The notes beneath the pieces are model-generated. The model saw only the letters and a program-made list of their open reading frames with translations, did no database searches and had not been told where the DNA came from. Below, in pieces: positions 48,064 through 57,303 of a DNA stretch of 64,000 bases (positions within the stretch are counted from its first letter, which is position 1; each line of letters begins with the position of its first letter). Position numbers and translations under genes: made by a program. This DNA comes from Vreelandella neptunia (GTDB lineage: Bacteria; Pseudomonadota; Gammaproteobacteria; Pseudomonadales; Halomonadaceae): positions 99,230 to 163,229 of the forward strand of contig NZ_JAKVTW010000009.1 of the NCBI RefSeq assembly GCF_022489065.1, read 5' to 3'.

Positions 48064-49059
48064 TCAACCGCTTACTTCATCAGGGCTTTCTTCAGCAGAG
48101 ACTTCTTGTGCAGGCGTCTCTTCCGTTGCCGCTACAGTGTTGGGCTGCCCCACGTACTGAAATAAGAAGTTAAGCGCTGCCGGTAGGCTAGCGCGCCATA
48201 CTTGCCAGGTATGGCCCCCGGGGTATAGGTCGAGTCGCACATCGTTGGGTTGGATGCGCTCCATCGCTTGGCGTAGCAAGCGGGCATGAAACTCTGCATC
48301 GTAAACGTCGCTGCGCCCAGCGCTGATATACAGCGGCACGGGTGAGAAATCACCCTCTTCCTCAGTACCGCGTGGTGTCACGCTCAGGCGGTACTCTTCT
48401 AGATAGGCGGTGTAGTTAAGGGTTTCCCAAAGTTCGCGATCAAACTGCCCTTGCTCATCAAGAAACGCTGGGTGGCGCCAGGCGGAGGAGTTACGTGGCG
48501 GTAAGGGGGCGTAGCTTGCGGGGCTTAATGCGGCCACTGCGGCGAATAAATCTGGCCGTTCTAGAGCAAAATTAAGTGCGCCGTAGCCGCCTGCTGAAAG
48601 CCCCGCGACACCACGTAGACGGCGCTCTTGGCCCACATGGTAGGTGGCTTCTACGTGCGGCATTAGGTCATTAAAAAACGCACTACGGGCGGGTTCGTTG
48701 TGTCCATCCACCCACCAACTGCGGCTGCCTGGCATGATGTAAACGGCAGGGGGAATGAAGCCTGCGCGTATTAGTCTGTCGGCGGTTTGCTGTAAGTTAC
48801 CCCGGGCTACCCAGTCTCGGTCAGTGCCAAAAGAGCCATGCAGCATATAAACAACCGGGTACGCGTCTGTCGCTTGAGCGTCATAATTATCCGGTAAATA
48901 AACACTGTACGGGTAGTCATAACCTAGCGTGGGAGAGAAAAACTGATGGTGTTCTACCTCGCTGGCTAAACTATGCGTACTAAGCGTTAGCCACCCAATC
49001 AGGGCGGTGAGTAGTGCATGACATCGGTATGAACAGTGCGGCAGCTTGATTTTGAACAC
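48064..49059 (-). CDS. Exported alpha/beta-hydrolase esterase (esterase D/PF00756 type)
   Basis: The 331-residue protein has an N-terminal signal peptide (to about residue 32, THSLAS). The body shows YPVVYMLHGSFGTDRDWVARG (oxyanion region), the nucleophile elbow GLSAGG, an acid in YISAGRSDVYD and the catalytic His in YPGGHTWQVW. The C-terminal 25 residues are rich in Glu, Thr and Ser and probably disordered. The family cleaves esters such as S-formylglutathione, siderophore or carbohydrate esters; here the substrate is unknown. A periplasmic or secreted location is likely. Confidence 0.85.
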   Translation of the reverse strand: MFKIKLPHCSYRCHALLTALIGWLTLSTHSLASEVEHHQFFSPTLGYDYPYSVYLPDNYDAQATDAYPVVYMLHGSFGTDRDWVARGNLQQTADRLIRAGFIPPAVYIMPGSRSWWVDGHNEPARSAFFNDLMPHVEATYHVGQERRLRGVAGLSAGGYGALNFALERPDLFAAVAALSPASYAPLPPRNSSAWRHPAFLDEQGQFDRELWETLNYTAYLEEYRLSVTPRGTEEEGDFSPVPLYISAGRSDVYDAEFHARLLRQAMERIQPNDVRLDLYPGGHTWQVWRASLPAALNFLFQYVGQPNTVAATEETPAQEVSAEESPDEVSG

Positions 49060-49186
49060 GTTTCCTCCGGGAATTAAAACTGTTCAATAGGGTCGGACAG
49101 CACATCGGCATTAGATGTTCATCATAGCCATTCAGCATAGTCATTCAGGATAGTAAGGGGGGGATTATGTAGTGGCAGGAGGCCCA

Positions 49187-50215
49187 ATGCGGAAAATTGA
49201 AGAGATTTATTGGTTGCGTGCTTACGGCTGTATAGCCGTTTTTTTGTTTCATTTGCTAGATCATGTAAATCAGCGCGTTGATAACATTCCCACTGATTTG
49301 ATGCGGATTCCGCTGGTCTTGGGCACGCCTATTTTCCTGTTTATTGCGGTGTTTGTGTTTGCCGTTCGCTACGATAAATCTGTCCCAGAGGGCTTTCTCC
49401 TCCAGCGCGTTAAATACGTGATGGTGCCGTACTTCGTGTATGGCTTTATTTATTCTACGGCTGAATGGGTAAGGCAGCAAGGAGCTGATGAGCCGGTGGG
49501 CTTTTTGGCTAATGCGGTCGAGTACTATGTCTACGCTGGTTGGCACGGCTATTTTTTGATCATCGCGATGCAATTTTACGTGGCGTATTGGTTCTTTACC
49601 CGTTGGCAGCTATGGCGATTGAATCCGGTGCCGTGGCTGTGGGGTGCTTGTGTGATCAGCATGGCGTATTGGGGCTTGGCTTACTGGTTTGACGTTGATC
49701 TGCCCGGCTACCTGCTGTGGATTGCCCCGTTGGGATGGATCTATGTGTTTTTTCTGGCGTTGGTGCTCGTACGTTACTACCCACTAGCCCCTGAGAGTGT
49801 ATTGGCAGAACGGCCCATCTGGATGCAGCAGTTGGCGCATCCAGCGTGGCTGGCGCTGATGGTGGCGCTAATCATTGCGGCGACCTTTGCGGGGTGGCTG
49901 GCGTTCTCTTCGAAAGAGGTCTGGGTGATTCCCTTCTTCGTGCTGTTTACGCTCTGCGCCATGCGCTATTTGGCTGGGCGCCCGGCCCCTTTATGGGTTC
50001 GCCACATCAATGCGTATTCGTTCGGTATTTACTTGGCCCACCCGATGTTTTTCGTGCTCACCGACATGGTCGTTGTACCCCTTTCTCTGCCGATTGGCGT
50101 CTATGCGCTGCTGCTCATGGTGGTAGGCGTAGTTGGGTCGGTGGCACTGAATAAGCTAGCCAATACCACCACGCTGGGCGCGATGTTATTTGGTAAACGA
50201 CTGAAGGTAAGTTAA
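49187..50215 (+). CDS. Acyltransferase family 3 membrane protein
   Basis: The 342-residue protein has about ten membrane helices and starts MRKIEEIYWLRAYGCIAVFLFHLLDHV, with the catalytic His in the FLFHL context seen in OafA/NodX-type acyltransferases. The ATG at 49187 has AGGAGG upstream; an in-frame GTG at 49172 is less likely. Such enzymes O-acylate polysaccharides or lipids at the inner membrane. It is divergent from the esterase gene. Confidence 0.85.
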   Translation: MRKIEEIYWLRAYGCIAVFLFHLLDHVNQRVDNIPTDLMRIPLVLGTPIFLFIAVFVFAVRYDKSVPEGFLLQRVKYVMVPYFVYGFIYSTAEWVRQQGADEPVGFLANAVEYYVYAGWHGYFLIIAMQFYVAYWFFTRWQLWRLNPVPWLWGACVISMAYWGLAYWFDVDLPGYLLWIAPLGWIYVFFLALVLVRYYPLAPESVLAERPIWMQQLAHPAWLALMVALIIAATFAGWLAFSSKEVWVIPFFVLFTLCAMRYLAGRPAPLWVRHINAYSFGIYLAHPMFFVLTDMVVVPLSLPIGVYALLLMVVGVVGSVALNKLANTTTLGAMLFGKRLKVS

Positions 50216-50258
50216 AACGTATTAGGAGTGGGTGTGTAAACCGCATTGGGGTAGGAAT

Positions 50259-50843
50259 TTAGTTCGAGCTGCCTATTAAATTTTCTTGGCTGATTAATTG
50301 GCAGTTGTAGGTCTTCAAACGGGTAGGGCAAGTATATAGGCGTTTTAGTAAATCATTGATAGCTATATTTTTTCCCAGTTCAGGGTCAAACCCACCTAAA
50401 CGTTCGAACCAGCTTCTCCTAACGGCTATGTAGGGCGGGAGCAAGAGAGCGCTCGCCAATAATCGCTGCAAAATTCTTTCTGAAAACGTCGGAGGATCTA
50501 AGCCAATAATTAGTGCATCAAGCGTTGAAGTGTCTAGCTCGGAGTAGAGTGAATCCCATAAACTAGAAGGAAGTGGCTGTTTTTGTAGCGCGATGACTAG
50601 CCAATCAGCTTGGCTGGCAAATGCGGCTTCGTTAAAGCGAGCACCTAGGGGCAATGCAAAGGTGGCGAGACAGTGGGTATTATAGTGCTGTTCGATATAA
50701 TCCAGGCGCGTGTTGTATTGAATCCCGGTCACCAGAATAGGATGCATAGACCCAGCGAATTCTGATTTGCGAATTGAGTGTAAGTGGCATGGCAATAATG
50801 CACCTGTAATGATGGCATCAACGATAAAGCAGACCGATCCCAT
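50259..50843 (-). CDS. Glycosyltransferase-2-like protein, probably degenerate
   Basis: The 194-residue protein resembles the middle and C-terminal part of short GT2 enzymes. ALPLGARFNEAAFASQADWLVIA mirrors the RG-x-x-N-x-A-A...GDWLLFLHAD segment, and AVRRSWFERLGGFDPELGKNIAINDLLKRL mirrors the acceptor-site GGF...ED segment. The HADT metal-binding motif is replaced by ALQK and the usual Asp of the ED motif reads IAIND, so it may be inactive. TTGGAG lies nine bases upstream of the ATG. Composition is more AT-rich than the core genes. The assignment is tentative. Confidence 0.45.
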   Translation of the reverse strand: MGSVCFIVDAIITGALLPCHLHSIRKSEFAGSMHPILVTGIQYNTRLDYIEQHYNTHCLATFALPLGARFNEAAFASQADWLVIALQKQPLPSSLWDSLYSELDTSTLDALIIGLDPPTFSERILQRLLASALLLPPYIAVRRSWFERLGGFDPELGKNIAINDLLKRLYTCPTRLKTYNCQLISQENLIGSSN

Positions 50844-50958
50844 TTGCCGACTCCAATTGTGAGCAAATCTATCAAATTGTAATTTATTGTAGTAGCTGGC
50901 TTATTTGGGTAGCAAGTAAAATGTTTGCGAACTAAAAAAGAGTGTTCATTATTCGTAA

Positions 50959-50975
50959 TGCTATAAATTGGTGCA
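50959..50975 (+). promoter_or_regulatory. Putative NtrC binding site upstream of glnA
   Basis: TGCTATAAATTGGTGCA fits TGCAC-N7-GTGCA at eight of ten positions. A further TTGGTGC half-site begins 31 bases later, three helical turns away. Both lie about 135-190 bases before the sigma54 promoter. Confidence 0.6.
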
Positions 50976-51136
50976 AGAGCAACTATTTTCGATTCATTTT
51001 GGTGCGTTAAGGCTTTTTTTAGTTCTCAGAGTAGCTCCCTTCTTGCCTTATGCGTCATCAAGAGGCATCAAAATCCAATTTTTAACGGTTAAAAAACAAT
51101 TAGTTGTTGTTTTTCTATGCCATATTGGTGCAGTGT

Positions 51137-51152
51137 TGGCATGCTCTCTGCA
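51137..51152 (+). promoter_or_regulatory. Sigma54 promoter of glnA
   Basis: TGGCATGCTCTCTGCA matches the TGGCAYG-N4-TTGCA consensus except for one base and has the exact GG-N10-GC spacing of -24/-12 elements. Confidence 0.7.
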
Positions 51153-51389
51153 TTGTATTTGGAAGCGGCTAGCGGGCCGTAGGCATAAGCCTTGCGGCGT
51201 GCTAAAACGATAGCCGGTCTGAAATGCTCGCTGAGCGATTTGTTAATCGATGTCAGGCACAAAATGTCAGGCAAACGTTGAGCGAACAAGAATGACAAAC
51301 GTGCGGTTTAGCGCGTATTTTGTCGAACAACACTTTTATCGGTAGCTTACAGTCATTATCTTTAAGCCACGCTCATACCGGAGGACACT

Positions 51390-52796
51390 ATGTCAGCCAA
51401 GACTCTCGCGCTAATTGAAGAACACGATGTTAAATGGGTAGATCTGCGTTTTACCGACACTCGCGGTAAAGAGCAGCACGTCACCGTGCCTGCTCGCGAT
51501 GTGAACGAAGAATTCTTCGAGAATGGCCAAATGTTTGATGGCTCTTCTATTGAAGGTTGGAAGGGCATTAACGAATCCGACATGATTCTGAGCCCGGAAG
51601 ATGGTACTGGCTACCTCGACCCCTTCACCGAAGATGCGACACTGGTTCTGCGCTGCGACATCATCGAGCCGGCCACTATGCAGGGCTATGATCGTGACCC
51701 GCGCTCCATCGCCAAGCGCGCTGAGGCTTATTTAGAGTCCACTGGTCTGGGCGACACCGCCTTCTTTGGTCCTGAGCCTGAATTCTTTATCTTTGACGAA
51801 GTACATTGGAAATCTGATATTCAGGGCTCCATGTACAAAATTACCTCTGACGAGGGCGCTTGGGCGACCAACAGTCAGGTAGAAGGCGGCAACTTAGGCC
51901 ACCGCCCGCGCGTTAAAGGCGGCTACTTCCCGGTTCCTCCGGTTGATAGCTTCCACGATATCCGTGGTGCTATGTGTAACACCCTGGAAGCGATTGGCCA
52001 GACCGTGGAAGTTCACCACCACGAAGTTGCCAACGCTGGTCAGAACGAAATCGGCGTTAAATTCAACACGCTGGTGAAGAAAGCTGACGAAGTTCAGGAA
52101 ATGAAATACGTGATCCACAACGTGGCTCACGCATATGGCAAAACGGCGACCTTCATGCCGAAGCCGCTGGTAGGCGATAACGGTTCTGGTATGCACGTTC
52201 ACCAGTCGTTCTGGAAAGATGGCCAAAACCAGTTTGCCGGTGACGAATACGCTGGCTTGTCTGAAATGGCGCTTTTCTACATTGGCGGCATCATCAAGCA
52301 CGCCCGTGCCTTGAACGCGTTTACTAATGCTTCAACTAACTCGTACAAGCGTCTGGTACCTGGCTTTGAAGCACCGGTAATGCTGGCCTACAGTGCCCGC
52401 AACCGTTCTGCTTCTATCCGTATTCCATATACCGCTAGCCCGAAAGGCAAGCGCGTAGAGGCACGCTTCCCTGATCCGACGGCTAACCCCTACCTGGCGT
52501 TCTCTGCCATGTTGATGGCGGGTATCGACGGTATCAAAAACAAGATCCACCCTGGCGATGCCATGGACAAAAACCTGTACGACCTGCCGCCAGAAGAAGG
52601 CAAGTTAGTACCGACCGTGGCGCACAGCCTGGATCAAGCTCTCGAAGCGCTCGACGCTGACCGCGCCTTCTTGACCGAAGGTGGCGTGTTTACCGATGAA
52701 ATGATCGATGCCTACATCGAACTCAAGATGGAAGAAGTGGAGCGTATTCGCATGACCACGCACCCGATTGAGTTTGATATGTACTACAGCTGCTAA
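51390..52796 (+). CDS. glnA: Glutamine synthetase type I
   Basis: The 468-residue enzyme forms glutamine from glutamate and ammonia as a dodecamer. Motifs include [29 protein letters not shown] (metal site), [15 protein letters not shown] with GDNGSGMH, and [10 protein letters not shown]. Tyr397 in NLYDLPPEE is the adenylylation site, so it is GlnE-regulated type I-beta. CGGAGGA precedes the ATG. A sigma54 promoter with NtrC sites lies upstream and a strong terminator downstream. Confidence 0.98.
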   Translation: MSAKTLALIEEHDVKWVDLRFTDTRGKEQHVTVPARDVNEEFFENGQMFDGSSIEGWKGINESDMILSPEDGTGYLDPFTEDATLVLRCDIIEPATMQGYDRDPRSIAKRAEAYLESTGLGDTAFFGPEPEFFIFDEVHWKSDIQGSMYKITSDEGAWATNSQVEGGNLGHRPRVKGGYFPVPPVDSFHDIRGAMCNTLEAIGQTVEVHHHEVANAGQNEIGVKFNTLVKKADEVQEMKYVIHNVAHAYGKTATFMPKPLVGDNGSGMHVHQSFWKDGQNQFAGDEYAGLSEMALFYIGGIIKHARALNAFTNASTNSYKRLVPGFEAPVMLAYSARNRSASIRIPYTASPKGKRVEARFPDPTANPYLAFSAMLMAGIDGIKNKIHPGDAMDKNLYDLPPEEGKLVPTVAHSLDQALEALDADRAFLTEGGVFTDEMIDAYIELKMEEVERIRMTTHPIEFDMYYSC

Positions 52797-52853
52797 TCAG
52801 CACTACCAACCCCTGGCTGTTACTATCAGCTAGGCGGTGGTAAGTGTTGTCAT

Positions 52854-52879
52854 AAACCCCGCTTCGGCGGGGTTTCTTT
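52854..52879 (+). terminator. Intrinsic terminator of glnA
   Basis: AAACCCCGC / GCGGGGTTT, a 9-bp stem with a stable TTCG loop, is followed by a T-rich tract. Confidence 0.93.
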
Positions 52880-52912
52880 GTTTTGGGGTGAATATGAGCG
52901 GTGAGGAGCGCT

Positions 52913-53464
52913 ATGGGTAAGAAGAAGACGTTAGCGATAAGCACCTTAGTTGCCACTGTATTGAGTGTTGGAAGCACTGTCAGACCGGATACGGCTCTCG
53001 CTCAGACGGTTTATCGGGTCACCGATGAGCACGGTAAGGTGACCTTTACCGATAACCCTGAACGCGGTGGCGAGGCTCTGGAGCTGGCGCCACTGCCCAG
53101 CCTGCCAGCCGCATCAAGAGCGCAAACGGCGTCTGCCCGTGCAGTGCCGCCTGCTGCGCGCCCCCGCGGTAAACCGGGGCAGCCCTTTATGCCCTATGAC
53201 CATTTTTCGATTGCTCTGCCCCAGCAAGGCGCACGGTTAATGGAGAGGAGCACCGCGGTGGAAGTGGTTATTGCGCCACCGCTGCGTGATGACCACCAGG
53301 TGCGACTGCTCGTTAACGGTGAAATTAGTCAAACCGCGCTGCACAGTGATGTGTTCTGGTTGTCCGGGCTCTCAGCGGGCCGTTATGAGCTTCAAGCGGA
53401 GTTACTGGATAGCAGCCAGCGGTTGCAGCATCGTACGCCAGCGGTGACGATTACGGTGCCTTAA
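52913..53464 (+). CDS. DUF4124 domain-containing exported protein
   Basis: The 183-residue protein starts MGKKKTLAISTLVATVLSV with a signal peptide ending TALA. It carries the DUF4124 pattern QTVYRVTDEHGKVTFTDNPERGGEA directly after cleavage. A Pro/Ala-rich linker leads to a small beta-sandwich-like C-terminal part (HQVRLLVNGEISQTALHSDVFWLSGLSAGRYELQAELLD). The ATG at 52913 (GAGGAG just upstream) is preferred over a GTG at 52901. Such genes often lie between glnA and ntrB in gammaproteobacteria. The function is unknown; periplasmic location is expected. Confidence 0.88.
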   Translation: MGKKKTLAISTLVATVLSVGSTVRPDTALAQTVYRVTDEHGKVTFTDNPERGGEALELAPLPSLPAASRAQTASARAVPPAARPRGKPGQPFMPYDHFSIALPQQGARLMERSTAVEVVIAPPLRDDHQVRLLVNGEISQTALHSDVFWLSGLSAGRYELQAELLDSSQRLQHRTPAVTITVP

Positions 53465-53497
53465 AGACGTTTTCACTCGCTTTTGTGAAAACCTTTA

Positions 53498-53514
53498 TGC
53501 ACTAAAATAGTGCA
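53498..53514 (+). promoter_or_regulatory. NtrC binding site upstream of ntrBC
   Basis: TGCACTAAAATAGTGCA is a perfect TGCAC-N7-GTGCA dyad with a fully symmetric 7-bp arm on each side. It lies about 105 bases before the -24 element of the ntrB promoter; a TTGGTGC half-site follows at 53525. Confidence 0.8.
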
Positions 53515-53610
53515 TTATCGAATGGGTTTGGTGCTTCACTTGCGCTAAAACGATTCACCACCTCTCAATGCCATGCCCACAAGCCGTGCAAATAGGCATA
53601 AAGGCATAAT

Positions 53611-53626
53611 TGGCGCGCTTTTTGCA
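53611..53626 (+). promoter_or_regulatory. Sigma54 promoter of ntrBC
   Basis: TGGCGCGCTTTTTGCA matches TGGCRYG-N4-TTGCA in full, with GG-N10-GC spacing. It would start transcription about 30 bases before the ntrB ATG. Confidence 0.85.
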
Positions 53627-53666
53627 GTTCCCTCACTGATCATCCACCTGTAGGTCTGTAACGGCG

Positions 53667-54758
53667 ATGGAAGACGCAATTTCTCAGGACAACACCATGC
53701 ATCAGCGTTTGCTTGAACATCTCACCACGGCGGTATTACTGCTGGACGGGGAGTTGCGTGTGCGCTGGATGAACCCCGCCGCTGAAGCCCTATTGGCCGT
53801 CAGCCTTAGCCGTGTGCAGGGAATTAGTCTGGATACGCTACTTGGCGGTGATGAAAGCATTGATGATGTTTTGGCCAAAGCTCGGGATGCGTTTCACCCT
53901 TACACTCAGCGCGAAGCACGCATCACGCCGCTGAATAGTGAGCCACTCACCGTCGACTATACGGTCACGCCTTTATCGGACGATGAACTGCTATTAGAGG
54001 TAGAGCCGCGGGATCGATTGATGCAAATCTCCCGTGAAGAGGCGTTAACCACCCGTCAAGAAACGATCAAGATATTAGCCCGTGGGCTCGCCCACGAAGT
54101 AAAAAACCCGCTGGGTGGGATTCGCGGGGCGGCTCAATTGCTAGAGCGTGATTTAGACGACCCGGCCCTGCGCGAATATACCCATATCATTGTGGAAGAG
54201 GTGGATCGGCTGCGTGATTTAGTCGACTCCATGCTTGGCCCCAACCGTATTCTCAAACATGAGCCGGTCAATATTCACCGGGTCTTGGAGCGAGTGAGGG
54301 CGCTGCTGATTGCCGAACACCCCAGCGTGGTGATTAGCCGCGATTATGACCCCAGTTTGCCTGACCTTTCCGGTGACGAATCACAAATGATTCAAGCGGT
54401 GCTCAACGTCGCGCGCAACGCCGTGCAGGCCATGAGCGATGCGCAAACGCTAGAACCTACGTTAATCCTGCGTACTCGTGCCCGGCGTCAATTCACTCTT
54501 GGTGCAGAGCGCCACCGGTTAGTCAGTGAAGTCGCGGTCATTGATAACGGCCCCGGGATTCCCGATGCACTGCAGGAAACGCTGTTTTATCCCATGGTGT
54601 CAGGGCGCGCGGAAGGCAGCGGTTTAGGGCTCTCTATTGCCCAGTCGATTTTGCACCAACATCAAGGATTGATCGAATGCGACTCACGAGCCGGACATAC
54701 CGAATTTCGTTTACTGATTCCATTGGTATTAATTTTACCGGAGAAGCGTCATGACTGA
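53667..54758 (+). CDS. ntrB: Nitrogen regulation sensor histidine kinase NtrB (GlnL)
   Basis: The 363-residue cytoplasmic kinase phosphorylates NtrC when nitrogen is short and is switched to phosphatase by PII. It has a PAS domain (about residues 18-115), the H-box ARGLAHEVKNPLGGIRGAAQLL with His143, an N-box (NVARNAVQAM) and G-boxes DNGPGIP and GSGLGLSIAQSILHQH. An alternative ATG at 53697 would remove ten residues. It overlaps ntrC by eight bases and is preceded by a sigma54 promoter and NtrC dyad. Confidence 0.96.
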   Translation: MEDAISQDNTMHQRLLEHLTTAVLLLDGELRVRWMNPAAEALLAVSLSRVQGISLDTLLGGDESIDDVLAKARDAFHPYTQREARITPLNSEPLTVDYTVTPLSDDELLLEVEPRDRLMQISREEALTTRQETIKILARGLAHEVKNPLGGIRGAAQLLERDLDDPALREYTHIIVEEVDRLRDLVDSMLGPNRILKHEPVNIHRVLERVRALLIAEHPSVVISRDYDPSLPDLSGDESQMIQAVLNVARNAVQAMSDAQTLEPTLILRTRARRQFTLGAERHRLVSEVAVIDNGPGIPDALQETLFYPMVSGRAEGSGLGLSIAQSILHQHQGLIECDSRAGHTEFRLLIPLVLILPEKRHD

Positions 54759-56178
54759 GGCTACACGTACTGATGTTGCGCGGGTGGTGATTGTCGATGA
54801 CGACCGCGCTATCCGCTGGGTACTGGAACGCGCACTGGCGCAACCCGATCTTGACGTTGAGTGTATCGAGCGCGCAGATACGGCGCTTGCCCGATTGCTG
54901 GAAAGCCCCCCCGACGTGCTGGTCACCGATATTCGTATGCCAGGCATCGATGGGCTGGATTTGATGGCCAGGGTGCGTGAGGCGCATCCCGATCTACCGG
55001 TCATCGTTATGACGGCGCACTCCGATTTAGACAGCGCGGTGGCCTCTTATCAGGGTGGCGCATTTGAATATCTGCCCAAGCCGTTTGATGTGGATGAAGC
55101 CCTCGCGCTTGTGCGTCGCGCCGTGGCCCACGCCCGTGAACGCCAGCGCCCGGTAACCGTACCTGAAGGCTTAAATGCTGAGATCATCGGTGAAGCGCCT
55201 GCGATGCAGGAAGTATTTCGCGCTATCGGTCGCCTTTCCCACTCCCACATTACGGTACTGATCAACGGCGAGTCGGGGACCGGTAAAGAGCGCGTTGCTC
55301 AAGCGCTTCACCAGCATAGCCCACGAGCGGGTAAGCCCTTTATCGCCTTGAACATGGCGGCAATTCCCCGCGACTTGATCGAGTCGGAATTGTTTGGCCA
55401 TGAGAAGGGAGCCTTTACTGGTGCCGCTCAGCAGCGCCAAGGACGTTTTGAACAGGCCAATGGCGGCACGCTGTTTTTAGATGAAATAGGCGATATGCCG
55501 TCTGAAACTCAAACCCGCTTATTGCGGGTGTTGGCCGATGGTGAGTTCTATCGCGTTGGGGGGCACACGCCAGTAAGAGTCGATGTGCGAATTATCGCCG
55601 CAACGCACCAAAATTTAGAGGTGCTGGTAGATGATGGCCGTTTTCGTGAAGATTTATTCCACCGTTTAAATGTCATTCGTATTCACCTGCCCAAACTTGC
55701 CGAGCGGCGTGAAGACATTCCCCGCTTAACGCGGCACTTTTTAGCCGAAGCGGCCAAAGAGCTCACGACCGATATCAAAGTGCTGACCAGTGAAGCGGAA
55801 GCGCACCTGACGCGCTTGCCATGGCCAGGCAACGTGCGGCAATTGGAGAATATCTGCCGCTGGCTGACGGTCATGGCATCAGGGCGTGAAATTCTGGTTG
55901 AGGATCTACCGCCCGAGCTACGTTCACCGAGCGCTTCTGAAAGCAGTGCCCATGGCGATTGGCGCACGGCGTTTCGTGACTGGGCGGATAACGCGCTGGC
56001 TGAAGGCCATACGCATCTTTTGGAAGAGGCGGTACCTGATTTTGAGCGGATTCTGATTGAAACAGCGCTAAAGCATACCGGTGGCCGTAAGGGTGAAGCC
56101 GCCGAGCTACTAGGCTGGGGGCGCAATACGCTGACCCGAAAACTGAAAACACTGTTACCGGCTCTTGCGGACGATTAA
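54751..56178 (+). CDS. ntrC: Nitrogen regulation response regulator NtrC (GlnG)
   Basis: The 475-residue sigma54 activator has a receiver domain with phosphoacceptor Asp60 (VTDIRMPGIDG) and an AAA+ domain with Walker A GESGTGKE (173-180) and the sigma54-contact loop GAFTGA (220-225). A Fis-type helix-turn-helix lies at the C-terminus (ETALKHTGGRKGEAAELLGWGRNTLTRKLK). It is cotranscribed with ntrB and likely drives both glnA and its own operon. It converges on the broken chaN-like gene with three bases between stops. Confidence 0.97.
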   Translation: MTEATRTDVARVVIVDDDRAIRWVLERALAQPDLDVECIERADTALARLLESPPDVLVTDIRMPGIDGLDLMARVREAHPDLPVIVMTAHSDLDSAVASYQGGAFEYLPKPFDVDEALALVRRAVAHARERQRPVTVPEGLNAEIIGEAPAMQEVFRAIGRLSHSHITVLINGESGTGKERVAQALHQHSPRAGKPFIALNMAAIPRDLIESELFGHEKGAFTGAAQQRQGRFEQANGGTLFLDEIGDMPSETQTRLLRVLADGEFYRVGGHTPVRVDVRIIAATHQNLEVLVDDGRFREDLFHRLNVIRIHLPKLAERREDIPRLTRHFLAEAAKELTTDIKVLTSEAEAHLTRLPWPGNVRQLENICRWLTVMASGREILVEDLPPELRSPSASESSAHGDWRTAFRDWADNALAEGHTHLLEEAVPDFERILIETALKHTGGRKGEAAELLGWGRNTLTRKLKTLLPALADD

Positions 56179-56181
56179 GCG

Positions 56182-57060
56182 CTACTCGTCCGCTAGGATA
56201 TACACCGCATCTGCGTATGCTGTTTCGGGAAGCGCGCCGTCACTCATTTGCCAGGGCAGTAGGCTTAGTGTGCTATTAATGCCCAAGGCGTTTAGCTGGT
56301 AGGCCACGCCCTCGTTATACGTGACGTGACCAAGCCCCATTAAGCCCACAGCTAGTGCGCCGTCCTCCGTGGCCTCAGCCAGGCGCTGGGCCATGGCGGT
56401 ATCCCAGGTGTGCTGTGCCTGAATAAAACGCTCACGCGCCTCGTGGGCATCGCCCATGGCATGCTGATTAAACACCTCTGTAAGCCGATTGCGGTAACTG
56501 GCGCTGGCGGGCTTGGGAGGCGGAATTTGATAACGCTCTTAAGCGGGTACGCTATTCCAGCCATCATTCACCAGCCGCTCGCGCAGGTCGGAATCGATGT
56601 TCAGCGCGATTAATGGGATGTGTGCCATCCGAGCAAACTCTAAAATCGGCATATACAGGGCTGCATCAAACCCCCAAACCTCTTCCCAACGAACCTGCTC
56701 CAACAGGTTGTCCGCATCCAGCTCACCTGCGACCCACGCATCAAGGCTAGGCTGGGCGCTACGCGGCAACATTTCTAAGCCAATCACCATCTCATCATTT
56801 AACGCATGCAGTCCCGCCAGGGTATGCAGTTGCCAACGGTGGTGGGCTATTTCATCGTGCTGCTCCCCCAGCAGTACTACTCGCTGCTGGGCTGCCGTGG
56901 CTAGCACCTGGCGTGTTGTCAGCGGTTGCTCTTCCATCCACCACTGGCCCTGAGTAGGGCATGCAGCCAGTGTCATTGTGGGTATTAAACCCAGCAGTAG
57001 CGTGGTGGCCAGTGCAGCATAGCGTTGTCTATTGCTGATAAGGCTATTGTGCCGCTTCAA
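56182..57060 (-). pseudogene. ChaN-family lipoprotein gene interrupted by an in-frame stop
   Basis: Two frames (57060-56539 and 56538-56182) lie in the same register and are separated by a single TAA at 56539-56541. Together they give one ChaN/DUF399 protein, haem-iron binding in Campylobacter. The N-terminal half has a lipoprotein signal (lipobox LAAC), VVLLGEQHDEIAHHRWQL and IGLEMLPRSAQ; the C-terminal half has GDAHEARERFIQAQHTWDTAMA and GLMGLGHVTYNEGVAYQL. The sequence across the stop (SVPA-stop-ERYQIPPP) reads on smoothly, so one base change explains it. Start: a TTG at 57060 giving KRHNSL before the signal helix, overlapping the upstream gene by 17 bases; no ATG is suitable. Confidence 0.8.
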
Positions 57061-57217
57061 TGCGCCTGATCTCGGCCAGTAAAGCTTCGGCTTCTTCGGT
57101 AAGCGTGGCATTGGCGCGCATATCGCCATTGCGTGACGCCTCCATGGCAGCTTGAAGTTTACGCTCATACTCTTGCTGTAATTTCTTTTTGGGATCGCGC
57201 TTAAACATGCCTAACAT
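57044..57217 (-). CDS. DUF6435 family small protein
   Basis: This 57-residue protein starts MLGMFKRDPKKKLQQEYERK. It is a charged helical hairpin with GDMRANATLTEEAEALLAEI. It resembles the short DUF6435 proteins of gammaproteobacteria, as judged from memory. GAGGAG lies seven bases before the ATG at 57217; the frame is open to 57334, but the extension has no ribosome binding site. Function is unknown. It lies between the yqiA-like gene (86 bases) and the broken chaN gene. Confidence 0.72.
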   Translation of the reverse strand: MLGMFKRDPKKKLQQEYERKLQAAMEASRNGDMRANATLTEEAEALLAEIRRIEAAQ

Positions 57218-57303
57218 GAACAATCTCCTCGCTCTCGGCTTCCTGATGTACACCATTTGTATAGGTTTGGAGTGCTCGTGTCGAATGTTTGTTTTGTCAG
57301 GGC

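Larger units (their letters stand above)
50844..51389 (+). other. glnA upstream region (546 bases)
   Basis: No protein gene is seen. It holds one near-canonical NtrC dyad (50959-50975), two more TTGGTGC half-sites (near 50999 and 51126) and a sigma54-type promoter (51137-51152). The leader from there to glnA is long (about 225 bases). A second, sigma70 promoter nearer glnA is likely but was not clearly identified. Confidence 0.6.

Noticed and set aside
51255..51280. Second sigma54 promoter nearer glnA
   Set aside because: CAGGCAAACGTTGAGC has GG-N10-GC spacing, but its -12 element is TTGAGC rather than TTGC and the -24 is off consensus.
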